DNA of 42,726 bases from Balneolaceae bacterium (GTDB lineage Bacteria > Bacteroidota > Rhodothermia > Balneolales > Balneolaceae), in the NCBI GenBank assembly GCA_007131725.1, contig SLPZ01000234.1, positions 1 through 42,726 of the forward strand, written 5' to 3'. Made by a program: the position numbers and the translations under genes. The notes beneath the pieces were generated by a model, which worked only from the letters and a program-made list of their open reading frames with translations, was not told the DNA's origin and did not search any database. Shown piece after piece: positions 1-8,919 of this stretch (within the stretch, counting starts at the first letter, position 1; each line of letters starts with the position of its first letter).

Positions 1-90
1 CAAGACCTCCAGGGTTTTCCCTCCTACGCTATCTACTTCGCTAAAGCTTCATGGATCAAAAAAGCTTCGGAGTGCAGGAGAAAATTTGAA
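1..90 (+). repeat. Intergenic repeat copy A (AAGACCTCC(A/G)GGGTTTTCCCTCCTACGCTATCTA... family), probably cut by the window start or lacking one terminal arm
   Basis: Near-identical over about 75 nt to the reverse complement of 3895-3972 (shared CCTCC..GGTTTTCCCTCCTACGCTATCTA..TAAAGCTTC.T.GATCAA.AAAGCTTCGGAG). Confidence 0.8.
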
Positions 91-125
91 GATCTTTAAA
101 TCTACATTAAACTAAATATAAAACC

Positions 126-1184
126 ATGATCCCCGACTGGATACCCAACATACACCCATTAGTTGTTCACTTTCCAATTGCACTGCTCGTGATTGCCGTA
201 CTTTTTGATGCAGCCCGGCTTTATTTCAAAAAAGAAAGCTGGCTTCAAAAAGCGGTGCTTGCGCTGTATGCCACAGGTTCGGTGGGATTGATCGCTGCGT
301 TTTGGTCAGGCCGCCGGGCGGTTGAAACTGTATCGGTAACCGGCGATGCCATACCCGTGGTCACTACCCACGAAGACTGGGCACTCTATACGCTGATCTA
401 CTTCCTCGCTTTTACCGCCATCCGGTTTGCTACCTGGTGGAAAGAGCTTGAGAAAGGTTTTCTTCTCCCACTCTTTGTTCTTATCGGCTTTGGCGGGGCC
501 GGGATGCTTTGGTATACTGGTGAGCGTGGTGCAGAGCTGGTATACAAGCACGGTGTGGCCGTGGGTGAGATCGACCGGATGGAGCAGCAGATCGAAAGCC
601 TGGAACAGCGTCTTGCTCAGTTCCGTGAAGAGGCCGGGCCTGAAGTCCGGGATGACGGTTCGTGGACCTGGCGAATCGGAGCCGGTGCCGGTGAAGCTCT
701 CTCTGAATACTTCACCATAGATGGCGATAACAACATTAAAACAGATACCGGCCGCGAGGATGGTCGCTCCCACCTCGAGTTGACTGCGCCCACTGAAATG
801 ACCTACATCCATACCGGCGGTGAACTGCGTACTATTGACGGACGTACCGAAGTCAATCTCTCAGATTTTGACGGTGAGTTCAAGCTGATTCACCACTTCA
901 GCGACAGTGAGAACTACCAGTATATCCGCATGAGCGGTGGAGAGCTGTCGCAGGGGCAGATCATCAACGGATCCGATAATGTTCTCGGCTCAGGAAGCAT
1001 TTATACTGACGGTTGGCACACGTTCAGAGTCACCGCTTCCGGCCGTCACTTTTACGGTTATCAAAACGGCAATACCATTGTTCACACTCACGCTGATGAA
1101 ATGGAGCCGGGCACTACTGGGTTTGCCGTGAATGGTGAGGGAACAGTGAAGGTGCGTTTGGTTGAGTTTGGATCGGTGGAATAA
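126..1184 (+). CDS. DUF2231-type membrane protein with a C-terminal lectin/LamG-like extracellular domain
   Basis: N-term IPNIHPLVVHFPIALLVIAVLFD and several TM segments typical of DUF2231; C-terminal half is soluble beta-rich-looking sequence. Confidence 0.75.
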   Translation: MIPDWIPNIHPLVVHFPIALLVIAVLFDAARLYFKKESWLQKAVLALYATGSVGLIAAFWSGRRAVETVSVTGDAIPVVTTHEDWALYTLIYFLAFTAIRFATWWKELEKGFLLPLFVLIGFGGAGMLWYTGERGAELVYKHGVAVGEIDRMEQQIESLEQRLAQFREEAGPEVRDDGSWTWRIGAGAGEALSEYFTIDGDNNIKTDTGREDGRSHLELTAPTEMTYIHTGGELRTIDGRTEVNLSDFDGEFKLIHHFSDSENYQYIRMSGGELSQGQIINGSDNVLGSGSIYTDGWHTFRVTASGRHFYGYQNGNTIVHTHADEMEPGTTGFAVNGEGTVKVRLVEFGSVE

Positions 1185-1374
1185 AGAAAATACCGGGCGC
1201 GTTCTACTTCTACGAAAAGACAAAGAAGACGCTCTTCAATATTATACCGCTCCGAACCATGGAGCTGGCAACTTTATAACCAGAAATATTTCAGATCAGA
1301 GGAAAACATCAGAACGGTTACCTATAATGATTCCTGCGGAGTGTATAAAATCATTAGAAAAGTAAGCTCGTCTA

Positions 1375-1408
1375 AGACCTCCAAGGTTTAAGAAGACCTT
1401 GGAGGTCT
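1375..1408. repeat. Short palindromic copy C of the AGACCTCCAAGGT family, possibly acting as a bidirectional terminator
   Basis: AGACCTCCAAGGT-ttaagaag-ACCTTGGAGGTCT: perfect 13-bp arms, located between converging genes. Confidence 0.85.
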
Positions 1409-1419
1409 GATGTCTTGAA

Positions 1420-1779
1420 TTATTTACGATAAGGAACTTCCAAAATATCCAGCATTCCATAGTGCTTTTCATTCAGGCTGTAGAGTGTCATGTTATTGCT
1501 GGCTGCAGTTGCGGCAATTAGTGCATCGGCGAGACCCATATCGTGACTTCGGTGCCATTTGCGCCGCAGTAATCCGGCTTCTGTGGCAATATCTTTTGAA
1601 ACAGGAATCACATCAAAAAGAGATAAAAAGTACTCAAGATCTGACTTCTCTTTTCGCCCTTTCAGGCCGGAATATAGTTCTGCAATTGTGATGGCTGACA
1701 CATAAAAATCTCCCCGAATAGATTGGAAAAAACCAACGGCTTTCTCATGCCCCTTCAGGTAATCGATGATTACAGCCGT
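1420..1779 (-). pseudogene. VapC-like PIN-domain toxin with a damaged 5' end
   Basis: Reading frame TAVIIDYLKGHEKAVGFFQSIRGDFYVSAITIAELYSGLKG...DALIAATA continues upstream of the ORF-track GTG start to a TGA at 1780-1782; no start codon precedes the PIN N-terminal motif in frame. Confidence 0.65.
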
Positions 1780-1793
1780 TCATTCGCTATGGT

Positions 1794-2030
1794 TTAGTTC
1801 AGCCGATCAAACTCACGGCGCAATTCAGACAAATCGGGCAAATCTTTTCGCTCCTTCCACAAGCCTGCACCGGCCTTCAGCTTTTCCTGAATCTCAGTTT
1901 TCGAATGGTCAGACAGATACTCCGTTACGGCCTCCCTGATAATCTCACTCTTACTTATACCGCGCCGCCGTGAAAGAACATCAAGTTCTTCCTGCATCTT
2001 TTCCGGTAAGTATATTTGTATTCTTTTCAT
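1794..2030 (-). CDS. Ribbon-helix-helix (CopG/VapB-type) antitoxin
   Basis: MKRIQIYLPEKMQEELDVLSRRRGISKSEIIREAVTEYL; directly upstream of the PIN gene. Confidence 0.85.
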   Translation of the reverse strand: MKRIQIYLPEKMQEELDVLSRRRGISKSEIIREAVTEYLSDHSKTEIQEKLKAGAGLWKERKDLPDLSELRREFDRLN

Positions 2031-2149
2031 ATATCGATGATGTAGAAAAGTAAAGTGAATAATAATGCATTTAAAATCAACGATTTCAGTGCGATTTTAT
2101 ATGTGGCAGCTGGGGTTGCGATGATGCAGACCCTTTACTACACACACCT

Positions 2150-2235
2150 TGTCATTTCGAGCGGTGTCCCGACACTTTTTGTCGCGACGTATTCGAGGGA
2201 TCTCCTTATTCCAGATAGTGAAATCTCTGATAAAC
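2150..2235. repeat. Probable copy of a dispersed 'TGTCATTTCGAGCG...GAAATCTC' Bacteroidota-type intergenic repeat
   Basis: CTTGTCATTTCGAGCGGTGTCCCGACACTTTTTGTCGCGACGTATTCGAGGGATCTCC...GTGAAATCTCTGAT; recognised by motif, only one copy in this window. Confidence 0.45.
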
Positions 2236-2333
2236 TTGAGTAAAATAAACCTCTTTTTTTCAATACCTCCTTGAAGATTCCTATATTCTGTCTCATACAG
2301 CAGTTTACTGCACACTAACCTGAATTCTTTGTT

Positions 2334-3866
2334 ATGGATATTGTCTGGATTGGTCTTGCCTTTCTGTTAGGTGTTCTTTTAAATCGCTTCCATATTCCTC
2401 CCCTTGTCGGATACCTCCTGGCCGGAATTGGCCTCTCTTTTACGCCTTATGAGCCGGGCAACCTGCTGCACGAAATTGCTCACCTTGGTGTCATCTTTCT
2501 TCTATTTACGGTTGGTTTACACATCAGCCTGAAGAGTATTCTGCAAAAGGAGGTGCTGGGCGTGGGGCTGATTCACCTGGCTACATCCACTGCGATTTTT
2601 GTGCCTGTCTCGCTCTTCTTCGGACTCAGTATGGAAGCTGCAGTAATCGTGTCTATAACGCTCGGATTTTCGAGTACCGTTCTGGCAGCTAAAGGGCTTG
2701 AAACACGGAATGAGCTGAGCGCTTACTATGGGCGGCTTTCGATTGGTATCCTGATTGTACAGGATTTAGTAGCAATCGGGATTATTGCCTATGCAGGTGG
2801 CGGTATACCTTCACCTTATGCCGTTGTACTACTCGGACTTCCTTTGATTCGTCCATTGCTGTCAAAATTGCTTCATCTTGTTGAAAGAGATGAATTGCTT
2901 CTGTTAATGGCTTTGTCACTGGCAATCGGCGGGGACGTTCTGTTCGAATGGTTCAACCTGAGCGGTGAGCTTGGGGCACTTGTCATGGGCATGCTTTCCG
3001 TAAACGATGATAAGGCGGAGCAGCTTGAGAAAAAGATCTGGGGTATCAAAGAGGCCTTTCTTGTGGGTTTCTTCCTTGAAATTGGACTGGGCGGATTTCC
3101 GGATACTTCCGGGCTCTATATGATTGGTGTATTGCTATTGATACTGCCTTTTAAAGCTATTTTGTTTTTTGGCCTCTTTATGGCTTTTAAACTTCGTGCC
3201 CGTACCGGGTTTCTTGCTACGGTAACCCTCACCGCCTATAGTGAATTCACCCTCATTGCCGGTGCTGTGGCGACAGCAGCCGGTATTATTCCGCCCGAAG
3301 TCATTGTCATCCTGGGCTTACTTACTGCCATCTCCTACGTGATTAACTCCATACTGGTACGCTACGAGGATCCCATCTGGCAACGCATAAATGATTTCCT
3401 TCGCCGTTTTGAGCGGGACGTGAAACACCCCGACCATCAGCCGGTTTCGGTAGGCGCAGCAGAATACCTCGTTGTTGGGCTGGGACAGACCGGCCAGGCT
3501 GCCCTCAAACATTTTAAAGAAAAAGATAAAGCAGCCGTTGGAATTGACATCAACCCTGACCGCGTAAAAACGTTCATGGATAAAGGGTATCGTGCCATCT
3601 ATGCCGATGCACAGGATGCCTTCTTCTGGGAAGAGCTCGACATGAAGAAAGTGAAAACCATTCTGCTGTCGATGTCCGGAGAAATATATACAAAGGAGTT
3701 TATGATAGAGAAGTTGCGAAAGAAAAACTTCCGCGGAACCATCAAAGTGCTTACGCAGAATGACCGGGAAGAGGAGATCATCCGTAAAGCCGGCGGTAAT
3801 CCCGTGCCTGTTCCTTCCGTACAAATGGGTGAAAGAATGGCGCAGTTGAGTATAGAAAAGGGGTAG
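2334..3866 (+). CDS. Monovalent cation:proton antiporter, CPA2/KefB-like, with C-terminal TrkA-N (RCK) domain
   Basis: Na/H exchanger-like multi-TM region plus YLVVGLGQTGQAALKHFKEKDKAAVGIDINPDRV nucleotide-binding motif. Confidence 0.9.
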   Translation: MDIVWIGLAFLLGVLLNRFHIPPLVGYLLAGIGLSFTPYEPGNLLHEIAHLGVIFLLFTVGLHISLKSILQKEVLGVGLIHLATSTAIFVPVSLFFGLSMEAAVIVSITLGFSSTVLAAKGLETRNELSAYYGRLSIGILIVQDLVAIGIIAYAGGGIPSPYAVVLLGLPLIRPLLSKLLHLVERDELLLLMALSLAIGGDVLFEWFNLSGELGALVMGMLSVNDDKAEQLEKKIWGIKEAFLVGFFLEIGLGGFPDTSGLYMIGVLLLILPFKAILFFGLFMAFKLRARTGFLATVTLTAYSEFTLIAGAVATAAGIIPPEVIVILGLLTAISYVINSILVRYEDPIWQRINDFLRRFERDVKHPDHQPVSVGAAEYLVVGLGQTGQAALKHFKEKDKAAVGIDINPDRVKTFMDKGYRAIYADAQDAFFWEELDMKKVKTILLSMSGEIYTKEFMIEKLRKKNFRGTIKVLTQNDREEEIIRKAGGNPVPVPSVQMGERMAQLSIEKG

Positions 3867-3872
3867 ATTAAC

Positions 3873-3972
3873 CAAGACCTCCAAGGTTTCGCCTGCCCTC
3901 CGAAGCTTTCTTGATCTACGAAGCTTTACTCAAATAGATAGCGTAGGAGGGAAAACCTTGGAGGTCTGGTGC
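3873..3972 (-). repeat. Intergenic repeat copy B, complete about 100-bp form with CCTCCAAGGT/ACCTTGGAGG termini
   Basis: AAGACCTCCAAGGTTT...AAACCTTGGAGGTCT terminal inverted repeats; core matches copy A at 1-90 in opposite orientation. Confidence 0.85.
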
Positions 3973-4037
3973 TCGAAATATTATTCAGCAATTTTTATTA
4001 TAATCATAGATAATTATGCATTAATACATAAATAGTT

Positions 4038-4232
4038 ATGAGAACCACGCTTGATATTCCCAAAAAATTGATTGATGAAGCGATGAAGGAGACCGGAGCC
4101 AAAACCAAAAGCCAGTTGGTGAAAGATGCTCTGCAGGCTCAAATTGACCGCGCAAAACGAAAACGCCTGATAGCGGCAAAAGGAAAAATAGATCTCGATA
4201 TAGATCTGGATGAATTAAGAGATCGCAAATAA
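4038..4232 (+). CDS. VapB-family antitoxin (type II TA)
   Basis: MRTTLDIPKKLIDEAMKETGAKTKSQLVKDALQ; overlaps the downstream PIN gene. Confidence 0.88.
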   Translation: MRTTLDIPKKLIDEAMKETGAKTKSQLVKDALQAQIDRAKRKRLIAAKGKIDLDIDLDELRDRK

Positions 4233-4630
4233 TGTCAAGATATCAGGTACTCATTGACAGCTCGGTCTGGGTCAGCTATTTCAAAAATGGTCAGCCGGAG
4301 GTAATAGATCGGCTCATCCTTGAAGATCTGGTATGCGTCAACGAAATTATTTTTACCGAGCTGGCACCCGTGCTTCAAAAACAAAATGAAATGAGTGCTC
4401 TTGAAGGACTGGCTGCCCTGGAGAGGGTTCCATTAAACATTGACTGGGAGATTATTCGCAAATACCAACTGATGAACCTGCAAAATGGCATTAACCATGT
4501 GGGCATCCCCGATCTTATCATTCTGCAACAGGTTATCGATCAAAAGCTTACGCTGTTCAGTTTTGATAAACATTTCAGATTGATGCAGGATCACCTGAAT
4601 TTCGATCTTTTTGATCCCCCTTCCATGTAA
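4232..4630 (+). CDS. VapC-type PIN-domain toxin
   Basis: VLIDSSVWVSYFKNG N-term, PIN-like D and E positions, start overlaps vapB stop. Confidence 0.88.
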   Translation: MSRYQVLIDSSVWVSYFKNGQPEVIDRLILEDLVCVNEIIFTELAPVLQKQNEMSALEGLAALERVPLNIDWEIIRKYQLMNLQNGINHVGIPDLIILQQVIDQKLTLFSFDKHFRLMQDHLNFDLFDPPSM

Positions 4631-4709
4631 ATGAATTAGGGGAATGTAATTCACTTAATTTAGTATAATTAGAGGATTTCAATTCCCTCAATTAGTAAAA
4701 ATTGGAGGA

Positions 4710-6068
4710 TTAAACCGGTTCCAGTCCATCCAGCACCCACGGCATCAGTTCCGAAATGGTAGGATGTACCAACACAACCTTGCGGTATTCTCGGCAGGGA
4801 ATGTTGCTGTGTATAATGGCGGCAAACATGTTAATGATTTCATCGCCGCCGGGCCCCAGCACAGATGCGCCGAGAATCAGGTCGGTTTCGGCATCCACCA
4901 GCAGTTTGGCAAAGCCGTTGGTTTCGCCCATCTCTTTGGCGCGACTGATTTTGCTCATCGGGCGTGTTGCATTCAGCACCTTTTTGCCAGTTGCTACGGC
5001 CTCCTTTTCGGTCATTCCCACCCGGCCAAGAGGCGGATCGGTAAACAGCCCGTAAATTGTAGTGCGCTGCGAAATGGCACGGTCGCCGCCGTTCAGATAA
5101 TCGAGAACAATTTCAGCATCGTTCACCGAGGTGTGGGTAAAAGCTCCTTTCCCGTTCACATCGCCCACGGCGAACACACCCTCCAGGCCGGTCCGGCAGT
5201 AGTCATCCACGCTGATGAACCCCCGCTCATCCGTTTTGATGCCGGCCGCATCCGGGTTGATGGTATCGCTGTTTGGCCTACGTCCTGTTGCCACAAGCAG
5301 CTTGTTCCCGGTGATCTCTTTTCCGTCTTTCAGAGTAATAGTAATCTCTTTTTCATCACCTGCCACCGACTCCGCATCTGCGTTTAGCAGAATCTCAATC
5401 CCTTCCTCTTCAAGAAATTCACGGATGGCATCAGCCACATCCCTGTCCTCGCGCGGCATCAGCTGATCGCCCCGCTGGATGAGCGTAACCCGGCTTCCGA
5501 AACGACGAAACACCTGGCTAAACTCCACCCCGATATATCCGCCGCCGAGAATCACCAGGTGTTCCGGAACCTGTTCTACATCGAGCAGCCCGGCACTATC
5601 TAGCCACGGTATGTCATCGAGACCGTCAATCGGAGGAGCAAACGGCCTTGTGCCTGTGTTGATGTAAATCTGCTCACCGTTGATCTCCTCATCGCCAACC
5701 TGTATGGTCTTTTGCCCGGTAAATGCACCCCACTCTTTGTAGAGGGTTACATTATCTGCTCCGTTCATCCACCCTTCAAGACCCTTGCTGGAGCCGTTGC
5801 GAATCTTGTTCATCCGCTCGCGAACGCGCTTGAAATCTACGGTGATCTCACCGGCATCAAACCCGTAAAAATCACCCCTGCGGGCCATATGGATTGCGCG
5901 GGCACTTGCCACGAGCGTTTTGGTGGGAGTGCAGCCGTAGTTCACACAACTCCCGCCCACCTTGTTGCCTTCAATAACGGCGATCGAATCGCCCGTTGGT
6001 ATCAGTTTTCCTAAAAGTGTTCCTGTTGCCTGTCCGGTTCCGAGTATGATGTGCTGAAAGTTTTTCAT
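4710..6068 (-). CDS. FAD-dependent pyridine nucleotide-disulfide oxidoreductase (mercuric reductase/dihydrolipoamide dehydrogenase-like)
   Basis: GGSCVNYGCTPTKTLVASA redox disulfide motif, GGGYIGVEFSQVFRRFGS NAD-binding motif, C-terminal HPTISELMPWVLDGL. Confidence 0.9.
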   Translation of the reverse strand: MKNFQHIILGTGQATGTLLGKLIPTGDSIAVIEGNKVGGSCVNYGCTPTKTLVASARAIHMARRGDFYGFDAGEITVDFKRVRERMNKIRNGSSKGLEGWMNGADNVTLYKEWGAFTGQKTIQVGDEEINGEQIYINTGTRPFAPPIDGLDDIPWLDSAGLLDVEQVPEHLVILGGGYIGVEFSQVFRRFGSRVTLIQRGDQLMPREDRDVADAIREFLEEEGIEILLNADAESVAGDEKEITITLKDGKEITGNKLLVATGRRPNSDTINPDAAGIKTDERGFISVDDYCRTGLEGVFAVGDVNGKGAFTHTSVNDAEIVLDYLNGGDRAISQRTTIYGLFTDPPLGRVGMTEKEAVATGKKVLNATRPMSKISRAKEMGETNGFAKLLVDAETDLILGASVLGPGGDEIINMFAAIIHSNIPCREYRKVVLVHPTISELMPWVLDGLEPV

Positions 6069-6318
6069 GATCTCTTTTTTATTAAAGTAAAAAATGTTTT
6101 TTCCATTGGGTTATAAAGAAAGTAGAATTTTACCCGTCTGTTTATCACAATAAAATAACATTTGGCTTTTATGCCTGCTGTTTGATATATAAATGAGTGA
6201 AATAAGATATTTTACACTGCTATAGTTAAAAGTAAATCCGGATTGAACGCTTTGAGCAGTTATGGAATTGATCTTAGAAGAAGGGTATCAGTCACAACAA
6301 AATTAAAATGTTTCCGCA

Positions 6319-7623
6319 ATGCCAACAGATATTCAATCGCCTCCAAAAAACAAACAATCAACCCGGCATGATCGTGACCTGTTGCTGAACCGCTTCAGGC
6401 AGGTTCGGTCATTCACCGAAGAACTGACCGATCCGCTGGAAACGGAAGATTTCGTGATCCAGATTGCCACGCATGGCAGTCCGGCTAAATGGCATCTGGC
6501 TCATTCAAGCTGGTTCTTTGAAGCATTTCTGCTTGAAAAAGCAGTTGATGGTTTCGAGAGCATGCATCCAAAATACAGTTACCTATTCAACTCCTACTAC
6601 CTGCAGACGGGCGACCCGCACTGCCGTGACAAAAGGGGTAATCTCTCCCGGCCCACCGTAGAAGAAATTTTTAATTACCGCGCCTATGTAAATGAGCAGA
6701 TTGAGGCGTTTATTCAAAATGCATCTGACGAAGAGTGGTCAGAATGGGCGTCTGTGATTGAGATCGGCATCCATCACGAACAGCAGCACCAGGAACTGCT
6801 GTTAACCGACCTGAAGATGATGCTTGCTCAGAACCCGTTGCATCCCGCATACAACGATAAACGAACGCGTCCCATGAGTGCATCTGCCGAACCACTGAAG
6901 TGGATTTCGTTTGATGAAGGTGTTCGTGAAATTGGACACATGGGTGATGGATTTGGTTATGACAATGAATTCCCGAGACATAAAACCTACATTCATCCTT
7001 TTTCGCTGGCAAACCGGTTGGTGACCAACGAAGAGTTTATGGAGTTCATGGAATCGGGCGCTTACACCGATCCGCAATACTGGCTGGATGAAGGATTTGC
7101 GCTGATTACGGAAGAGAACTGGCGTGCTCCGAAATACTGGAAGATGGAGGATGGGGCCTGGCACCATTTCACACTAAACGGGCTCGAAAAAGTGCACCCC
7201 AATGAGCCGGTAACTCACGTCAGCTATTTTGAGGCAGACGCCTACGCACGCTGGAAAGGATGCCGCCTGCCAACCGAACAGGAGTGGGAACTGGCTGCCG
7301 AAACCGAAGAGATGGACGGCAATTTTGTGGATGCCGGATTTTTGCACCCGGTGGCAGAGAATTACAGTAATGAAGGGTTTTCGCAGATGTTTGGCGAAGT
7401 ATGGCAGTGGACCCGTAGCTCCTATGCGGCCTATCCGGGCTATAAACCATTTCCCGGCAAGCTTGGTGAATACAACGGAAAGTTTATGTGCAACCAGTAC
7501 GTGCTGCGCGGTGGATCGTGTGCAACCTCAAAAAATCATTTCCGGAAAACCTACCGTAACTTTTTTCACACCAAATACCGCTGGCAGTTTACGGGTATCC
7601 GACTGGCAAAAGACGCTCAATAA
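6319..7623 (+). CDS. egtB: Ergothioneine biosynthesis protein EgtB (DinB_2 + FGE-sulfatase-like)
   Basis: HLAHSSWFFEAFLL, IGIHHEQQHQELLLTDLK His motif, C-terminal LRGGSCATSKNHFRKTYRNFF; adjacent egtD. Confidence 0.92.
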   Translation: MPTDIQSPPKNKQSTRHDRDLLLNRFRQVRSFTEELTDPLETEDFVIQIATHGSPAKWHLAHSSWFFEAFLLEKAVDGFESMHPKYSYLFNSYYLQTGDPHCRDKRGNLSRPTVEEIFNYRAYVNEQIEAFIQNASDEEWSEWASVIEIGIHHEQQHQELLLTDLKMMLAQNPLHPAYNDKRTRPMSASAEPLKWISFDEGVREIGHMGDGFGYDNEFPRHKTYIHPFSLANRLVTNEEFMEFMESGAYTDPQYWLDEGFALITEENWRAPKYWKMEDGAWHHFTLNGLEKVHPNEPVTHVSYFEADAYARWKGCRLPTEQEWELAAETEEMDGNFVDAGFLHPVAENYSNEGFSQMFGEVWQWTRSSYAAYPGYKPFPGKLGEYNGKFMCNQYVLRGGSCATSKNHFRKTYRNFFHTKYRWQFTGIRLAKDAQ

Positions 7624-7639
7624 ACTGAAGAGATAATCT

Positions 7640-8590
7640 ATGAGCACAACCCAACTTGAAACCGTCAGCAGTACGTTTTTTCAGGATGTAAAAGATGGTC
7701 TTTCCAAACCGCAAAAAGAGCTGCCCAGCAAGTATTTTTATGATGAGCGGGGATCGGAGCTTTTTGAGAAAATTTGCACCCTGGATGAATACTATCTGAC
7801 CCGTGCCGAGCTGGATCTCATGGAGACTCACATCGAGGAGATCTGTTCATCAATCGGAGAAAATACACTGCTTGCCGAACTTGGCAGCGGAAGCAGCAAA
7901 AAGACAAGGCTTCTTCTTGAACACCTTGATGAAATCGAAGCCTATATCCCAGTCGACATCTCTGCAGATTTTTTGAACAGCACTGCGGAATCGCTTAGGG
8001 AAGAGTTTCCGGACCTCACGGTGCATCCCGTAGCCGCCGATTACACCCGCCCTTTTCCGCTTCCCTTTCGCGACCGTGCAGAGAGAACTGTGCTCTATTT
8101 TCCCGGCTCAACCATTGGAAATTTTACACAGGATCGGGCAAAGAGATTCCTGGGCCGAATGGCCGGTCTGCTTGAGCCCGGGGATGGCTTCCTGATCGGG
8201 GCCGACAGGGTAAAAGATATCAATTTGCTGGAAGCTGCTTATAACGATAAGGATGGAGTAACGGCTCAGTTCAACCTGAACTTGCTGAGGCGGATTAACC
8301 TGGAGCTCGGTGCTGATTTTGACCTGAACCAGTTTAAACATCACGCATTCTTCAATGAGGAAAAAAGCCGGATCGAAATGCACCTGGAGAGCCTTGCAGA
8401 TCAATCGGTAAGTATTGCAGGTAGTACGTACCATTTTTCTACTGGAGAAACCATTCACACAGAAAATTCTCACAAATACAGCAGAGAGCATTTTGAGAAT
8501 CTTGTAGCCGGCCTTTTCACTATTGAGAAAGAATGGCGCGACCGCTACGAACTTTTCAGCCTGTTTTACCTGCGGCCTCTAAAAGATTAA
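7640..8590 (+). CDS. egtD: L-histidine N(alpha)-methyltransferase EgtD
   Basis: LPSKYFYDERGSELFEKICTLDEYYLTRAE and LAELGSGSSKKTRLLL SAM motif. Confidence 0.93.
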   Translation: MSTTQLETVSSTFFQDVKDGLSKPQKELPSKYFYDERGSELFEKICTLDEYYLTRAELDLMETHIEEICSSIGENTLLAELGSGSSKKTRLLLEHLDEIEAYIPVDISADFLNSTAESLREEFPDLTVHPVAADYTRPFPLPFRDRAERTVLYFPGSTIGNFTQDRAKRFLGRMAGLLEPGDGFLIGADRVKDINLLEAAYNDKDGVTAQFNLNLLRRINLELGADFDLNQFKHHAFFNEEKSRIEMHLESLADQSVSIAGSTYHFSTGETIHTENSHKYSREHFENLVAGLFTIEKEWRDRYELFSLFYLRPLKD

Positions 8591-8919
8591 ATTGTAAACT
8601 GTTTGTAGAGATTTTTTCAGCGTAAAACCTAACAACCTTACAGCCCTCCTGCGTTAAAACTACTGAGGACAGGCACCTACTTGACCTGCCCGACAGATGG
8701 CAGGCGGGTCTGTCAGCGTTGTGGCCTGAAGCCTTTTAAATAGCGTCTCCTCAATTTCACCGTTTGAATATCGCTCATATTTTATCGTACTTCACTGAGC
8801 AATCGAAAGTCAATTCACAGATATGCTTACTTCAAGAAAAAATATTTAACATTTACCCACTGCAAGTCCAACCGGGTTATAAAGAAAGCGAAAGCCATCT
8901 GTAAATATTATAATAACAA

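Noticed and set aside
2055-2243. 62-aa plus-strand ORF upstream of the antiporter
   Set aside because: Its translation runs through the TGTCATTTCGAGCG-type repeat and has no protein-like character.
4710-6068. Functional mercuric reductase (MerA)
   Set aside because: No N-terminal HMA domain, no C-terminal vicinal cysteine pair, and no mer genes nearby; better called a generic flavin disulfide oxidoreductase.
8683-8710. GACCTGCCcgacagatGGCAGGCGGGTC inverted repeat as a terminator for egtD
   Set aside because: The stem requires a bulge and no T-run follows; may be a dispersed palindrome but support is weak.
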